Shown here: one piece after another, positions 36,475-37,397 of the stretch | Layout: the number at the start of each line of letters is the position of its first letter | Position numbering within the stretch: position 1 is the stretch's first letter | Source of the DNA: JALOAR01 sp041649615 | Lineage (GTDB): Bacteria > Patescibacteriota > Minisyncoccia > UBA6257 > Colwellbacteraceae | DNA length: 37,397 bases | Reading direction: 5' to 3' | Assembly: GCA_041649615.1 (NCBI GenBank) | Contig: JBAZMT010000008.1 | Coordinates: 1-37,397 of the forward strand | Notes under the pieces: model-generated | Database searches by the model: none | Seen by the model: only the letters and a program-made list of their open reading frames with translations | Told to the model about the DNA's origin: nothing | Made by a program: the position numbers and the translations under genes

Positions 36475-37397
36475 TGATCCCTGACCTTCTCAAGAAACGA
36501 GCCGACGGCTTGCTCCGTTGGGACGGTACGAAGCAAATGGGTGGCTCAGATGTCCTTGCCTGGGTCATGCCAGATAAGACATACTGCGTCGCGATTCAGG
36601 GCAGGGCCGACCGGCTCGAGGTGAGGCTTTTCGGCACAGATGAACCCAAGTATCCGCTCAACAACTACGATCGCAGGCTCGAGATTCAGCTTCAACGCCT
36701 GCTCGGGTTCGAAGACGCGAGTCTTGAAAAGGGACCGTGGGGCACATCGATTCGTGGTGGGGTAGGTCAGATCTTCAGTTCCGATCGCAGAGATGTGAGT
36801 GTCGACGAGATCTTCGATGGGGTAGAGTCTACGCTCAGAGCCTCGCTGGCCGATGGGGACAATGAGCCAAGTCTTCACTTCACAGTCATGCCGCTTGAGG
36901 GTAAGCCTTGGTTCGACGATCTATCTCATAGCGGTCAGACGCTTCCCTACTACTCGGCCAAGAAGAGAAAGGTACTTCAGGGTATTGCTCCGAGCGGGCT
37001 GATGGAAGTCGACGTCGAGGCGCAGTGGAGCCGAGGCGAGATGGAGCGAAGAGTCGCTCCTGGCGTAGACTTCTGCACCGTCGCTCCTCGAATAGCAGTT
37101 GACGAGGGCGGAATCGTAGGCGTGGTCAAGGGTCAGAAGATTCTGCTCACCCGCTGCATCAACGTCGGCATGTATTCGGCACCGCTCGAGCAAGTCGTTG
37201 CGGGGATTCAGCGCTGCGGCAACGCTATGCTCTACCCCAGCCTCGCCCTGTCCGATGTCCCGGCGACCAACTTCGGCCTATTGACCCTTTTCGCTCGCAT
37301 TCCCCTCGCCTCTCGCTCACTTAGGCCCGAGAAGGTGAAGGGGTGGCCAGCACTGGTCTACAAGACCGATGCATGGACCGAAACTACTAGGGACTTC
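36474..37397 (+). CDS. Hypothetical protein, truncated by the window edge (at least 308 aa)
   Basis: Starts at ATG 36474, sharing one base with the previous stop (TGATG), with GGGAGGGAAGG as ribosome site, and remains open to the last base. No known domain is recognised. Features include RWDGTKQMGGSDVLAWVMPD, an LEVRLFGTDEPKYPLNNYDR segment, EIFDGVESTLRASLADGD, FTVMPLEGKPWFDD, and GPGVDFCTVAP-like and NVGMYSAPL stretches. The first 130 residues look alpha/beta. It follows the metallopeptidase polyvalent gene in one transcript and may belong to the same functional set. It carries no NP motif at the start. Confidence 0.7.
   Translation, partial: MIPDLLKKRADGLLRWDGTKQMGGSDVLAWVMPDKTYCVAIQGRADRLEVRLFGTDEPKYPLNNYDRRLEIQLQRLLGFEDASLEKGPWGTSIRGGVGQIFSSDRRDVSVDEIFDGVESTLRASLADGDNEPSLHFTVMPLEGKPWFDDLSHSGQTLPYYSAKKRKVLQGIAPSGLMEVDVEAQWSRGEMERRVAPGVDFCTVAPRIAVDEGGIVGVVKGQKILLTRCINVGMYSAPLEQVVAGIQRCGNAMLYPSLALSDVPATNFGLLTLFARIPLASRSLRPEKVKGWPALVYKTDAWTETTRDF

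Overview
The window reads as part of a large double-stranded DNA virus or phage-plasmid of a Gram-negative bacterium. Codons are GC-biased (my estimate by eye is high 50s % GC), starts are preceded by clear Shine-Dalgarno sites, and genes are packed with ATGA/GTGA overlaps. There is one tyrosine recombinase, one tRNA, a cell-wall-degrading pair, several large multi-domain 'polyvalent' proteins and about 20 kb of virion- and adhesin-like genes. Terminase, portal, DNA polymerase and a recognisable major capsid protein are not in view, so the virus class is open. The Gram-negative host is inferred from a Sec-signal lysozyme-like protein and a lipobox lipoprotein.

Layout. (1) 1-193: edge of a CRISPR array, three identical 36-bp repeats with 36- and 37-bp spacers, ending 2 bp before the stop of a tyrosine recombinase (196-1164, minus). 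(2) 1187-1244: a perfect inverted repeat with 10-bp arms and a 7-bp centre plus a third arm copy, between the recombinase and a divergent gene that encodes only the core-binding domain of a second recombinase. (3) 1234-3199, plus: small genes and tRNA-Arg(CCT). (4) 7845-3168, minus: secreted lysozyme-like protein, lytic transglycosylase with a C-terminal membrane anchor, three tandem paralogues with C-terminal anchors, and a 698-aa protein combining ADP-ribosyltransferase-like, GNAT and zinc-finger modules. (5) 8095-11492, plus: PF09650-like protein, GP88-family protein, ADP-ribosyltransferase-like polyvalent protein, and a small ORF. (6) 14570-11489, minus: tightly coupled operon with a PcfJ-domain protein and an overlooked 26-aa membrane peptide. 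(7) 14724-34749, plus: ribbon-helix-helix protein, a very Q/P-rich coiled-coil protein, a transglutaminase-like protein with two membrane segments, a serine-hydrolase-like protein, beta-rich structural proteins, a beta-helix protein, LamG/PKD/leucine-repeat adhesins, a 56-aa lipoprotein, and a duplicated 'MRSSM' family. (8) 34777 to the right edge: metallopeptidase polyvalent protein and a gene that runs off the window.

Three themes tie the region together. First, six proteins end in a single hydrophobic segment followed by a short basic tail, including the transglycosylase and the transglutaminase-like protein; this suggests a membrane-linked virion or entry apparatus, perhaps analogous to viruses with an internal membrane. 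Second, the polyvalent proteins carry a recurrent [KR]xNP[TVA] motif at their N-termini and at module boundaries, which looks like a processing or packaging signal. Third, the adhesin block is mosaic: shared end motifs, duplicated genes, a minimal chimera made of one neighbour's N-terminus and another's C-terminus, and AT-richer inserts within receptor-binding domains.
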